DNA of 6,744 bases, from positions 8,225 to 14,968 of the forward strand of contig NZ_RCMC01000103.1 of assembly GCF_011319475.1 (NCBI RefSeq), given 5' to 3'. Shown here piece by piece: positions 6,512-6,744 of this stretch; position 1 is the stretch's first letter, and each line of letters starts with the position of its first letter. A program made the translations under genes and the position numbers. The notes beneath the pieces are model-generated. The model was not told the DNA's origin and searched no databases. It saw nothing but the letters and a program-made list of their open reading frames with translations. The DNA comes from Candidatus Nitrosotalea sp. FS (GTDB lineage: Archaea; Thermoproteota; Nitrososphaeria; Nitrososphaerales; Nitrosopumilaceae).

Positions 6512-6544
6512 CCTAAGAAATTATGGTCGAACTTCTCATATCTG
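6484..6544 (+). promoter_or_regulatory. Conserved CTATATAG promoter module upstream of pstC (copy B)
   Basis: CTATATAG (6484-6491), a 12-bp spacer, CTATGAAAC (6504-6512) and ATGGTCGA (6523-6530) repeat the arrangement upstream of sixA; 34 of 41 bases agree from 6504 to 6544. The ATG at 6523 opens a 15-codon frame, MVELLISGLIAKYAI, whose TGA (6568-6570) overlaps the first ATGs of pstC. Translation could therefore be coupled if this leader is real. Confidence 0.5.
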
Positions 6545-6566
6545 GTTTGATAGCCAAATATGCTAT

Positions 6567-6744
6567 ATGATGACCATTAAAATGAAAAAAGGGTCACCTC
6601 ACATAGATAAAATTTTCAAGTATATCGCTATAGGTGCTGCTACCTATGTTCTTGTAATTATTGCACTAATTGTGTTCAACCTTGGTACCGGCTCGGCCCA
6701 AGTGTGGCAACAAGAAGGTATTTCATTTCTTACTGGATCTGATT
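6567..6744 (+). CDS. pstC: Phosphate ABC transporter permease PstC, N-terminal fragment
   Basis: The frame runs off the right edge, giving about 54-59 residues of a protein normally about 300 long. From the ATG at 6582 it reads MKKGSPHIDKIFKYIAIGAA, then a hydrophobic helix (about 13-34, YIAIGAATYVLVIIALIVFNL) and VWQQEGISFLTGSD. This cytoplasmic basic tail, first membrane helix and 'GISFLTGSDW'-type segment are typical of PstC, one of the two membrane subunits of the high-affinity Pst phosphate importer. The transport domain lies outside the window. Candidate starts are ATGs at 6567, 6570 and 6582 in the same frame. The 15-codon upstream frame ends at 6570, overlapping the first two, while no ribosome binding site marks any of them. 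It is divergent from phoU and shares its 138-bp control region. The family is fairly sure; PstC rather than PstA is judged from the N-terminal segment. Confidence 0.75.
   Translation, partial: MMTIKMKKGSPHIDKIFKYIAIGAATYVLVIIALIVFNLGTGSAQVWQQEGISFLTGSD

Noticed and set aside
1..6744. A defence, mobile or CRISPR system hidden in the window
   Set aside because: There are no transposase, integrase or nuclease genes, no repeat-spacer array and no terminal repeats. All genes fit ordinary phosphate metabolism, and the novelty, if any, is regulatory.

Overview
The window looks like an AT-rich archaeal chromosome segment, most probably from an ammonia-oxidising Thaumarchaeon (Nitrososphaerota, Nitrosopumilus/Nitrosarchaeum-like). 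The grounds are protein style, such as the SixA tail 'GELRWLLTPKHLKK' and the Ppx start 'KISVIDLGFNS', plus archaeal features: an AbrB-PhoU fusion, DUF47 next to PiT, TATA-box promoters about 27 bp before leaderless ATGs, and TTG starts. The lineage is inferred from recall of the protein families; no database was searched.

Layout. On the minus strand at the left edge is the N-terminal part of a thymidylate kinase-like P-loop kinase (1-398). A 245-bp divergent intergenic region follows. On the plus strand come a SixA-type histidine phosphatase (644-1133, split by a frameshift near 1019) and an exopolyphosphatase Ppx/GppA (about 1227-2741), whose only plausible full-length start is a CTG codon. 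Convergent to ppx, overlapping its end by 18 bp, is a minus-strand CHAD-domain protein (2724-3539). Upstream of it on the same strand are a PiT phosphate permease (3644-4633) and its DUF47/PhoU-like partner (4643-5296), 9 bp apart and clearly one operon. Next, also minus, is an AbrB-PhoU fusion regulator (5376-6428, TTG start). Divergent from it is the start of a PstC phosphate ABC-permease (from about 6567, cut by the right edge).

How it works together. Apart from tmk, every gene belongs to inorganic phosphate or polyphosphate handling. PiT with DUF47 is low-affinity uptake, PstC is high-affinity uptake, AbrB-PhoU is a probable regulator, Ppx degrades polyphosphate, CHAD binds polyphosphate, and SixA removes phosphate from phosphohistidine. 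I read it as a phosphate-homeostasis island.

The most interesting non-coding signal is a recurring promoter module at three intergenic sites: the palindromic TATA-like octamer CTATATAG, then 11-13 bp, then CTATGAARC. The copies lie upstream of sixA, of DUF47-pit and of pstC. The sixA and pstC copies also share a 41-bp block at 34/41 identity ending in ATGGTCGA, which could begin a tiny leader ORF. The phoU/pstC copy contains four CTAT decamers spaced exactly 10 bp. This is a candidate phosphate-regulon operator, possibly read by AbrB-PhoU.

I see no tRNA or rRNA, CRISPR array, insertion sequence or defence system.
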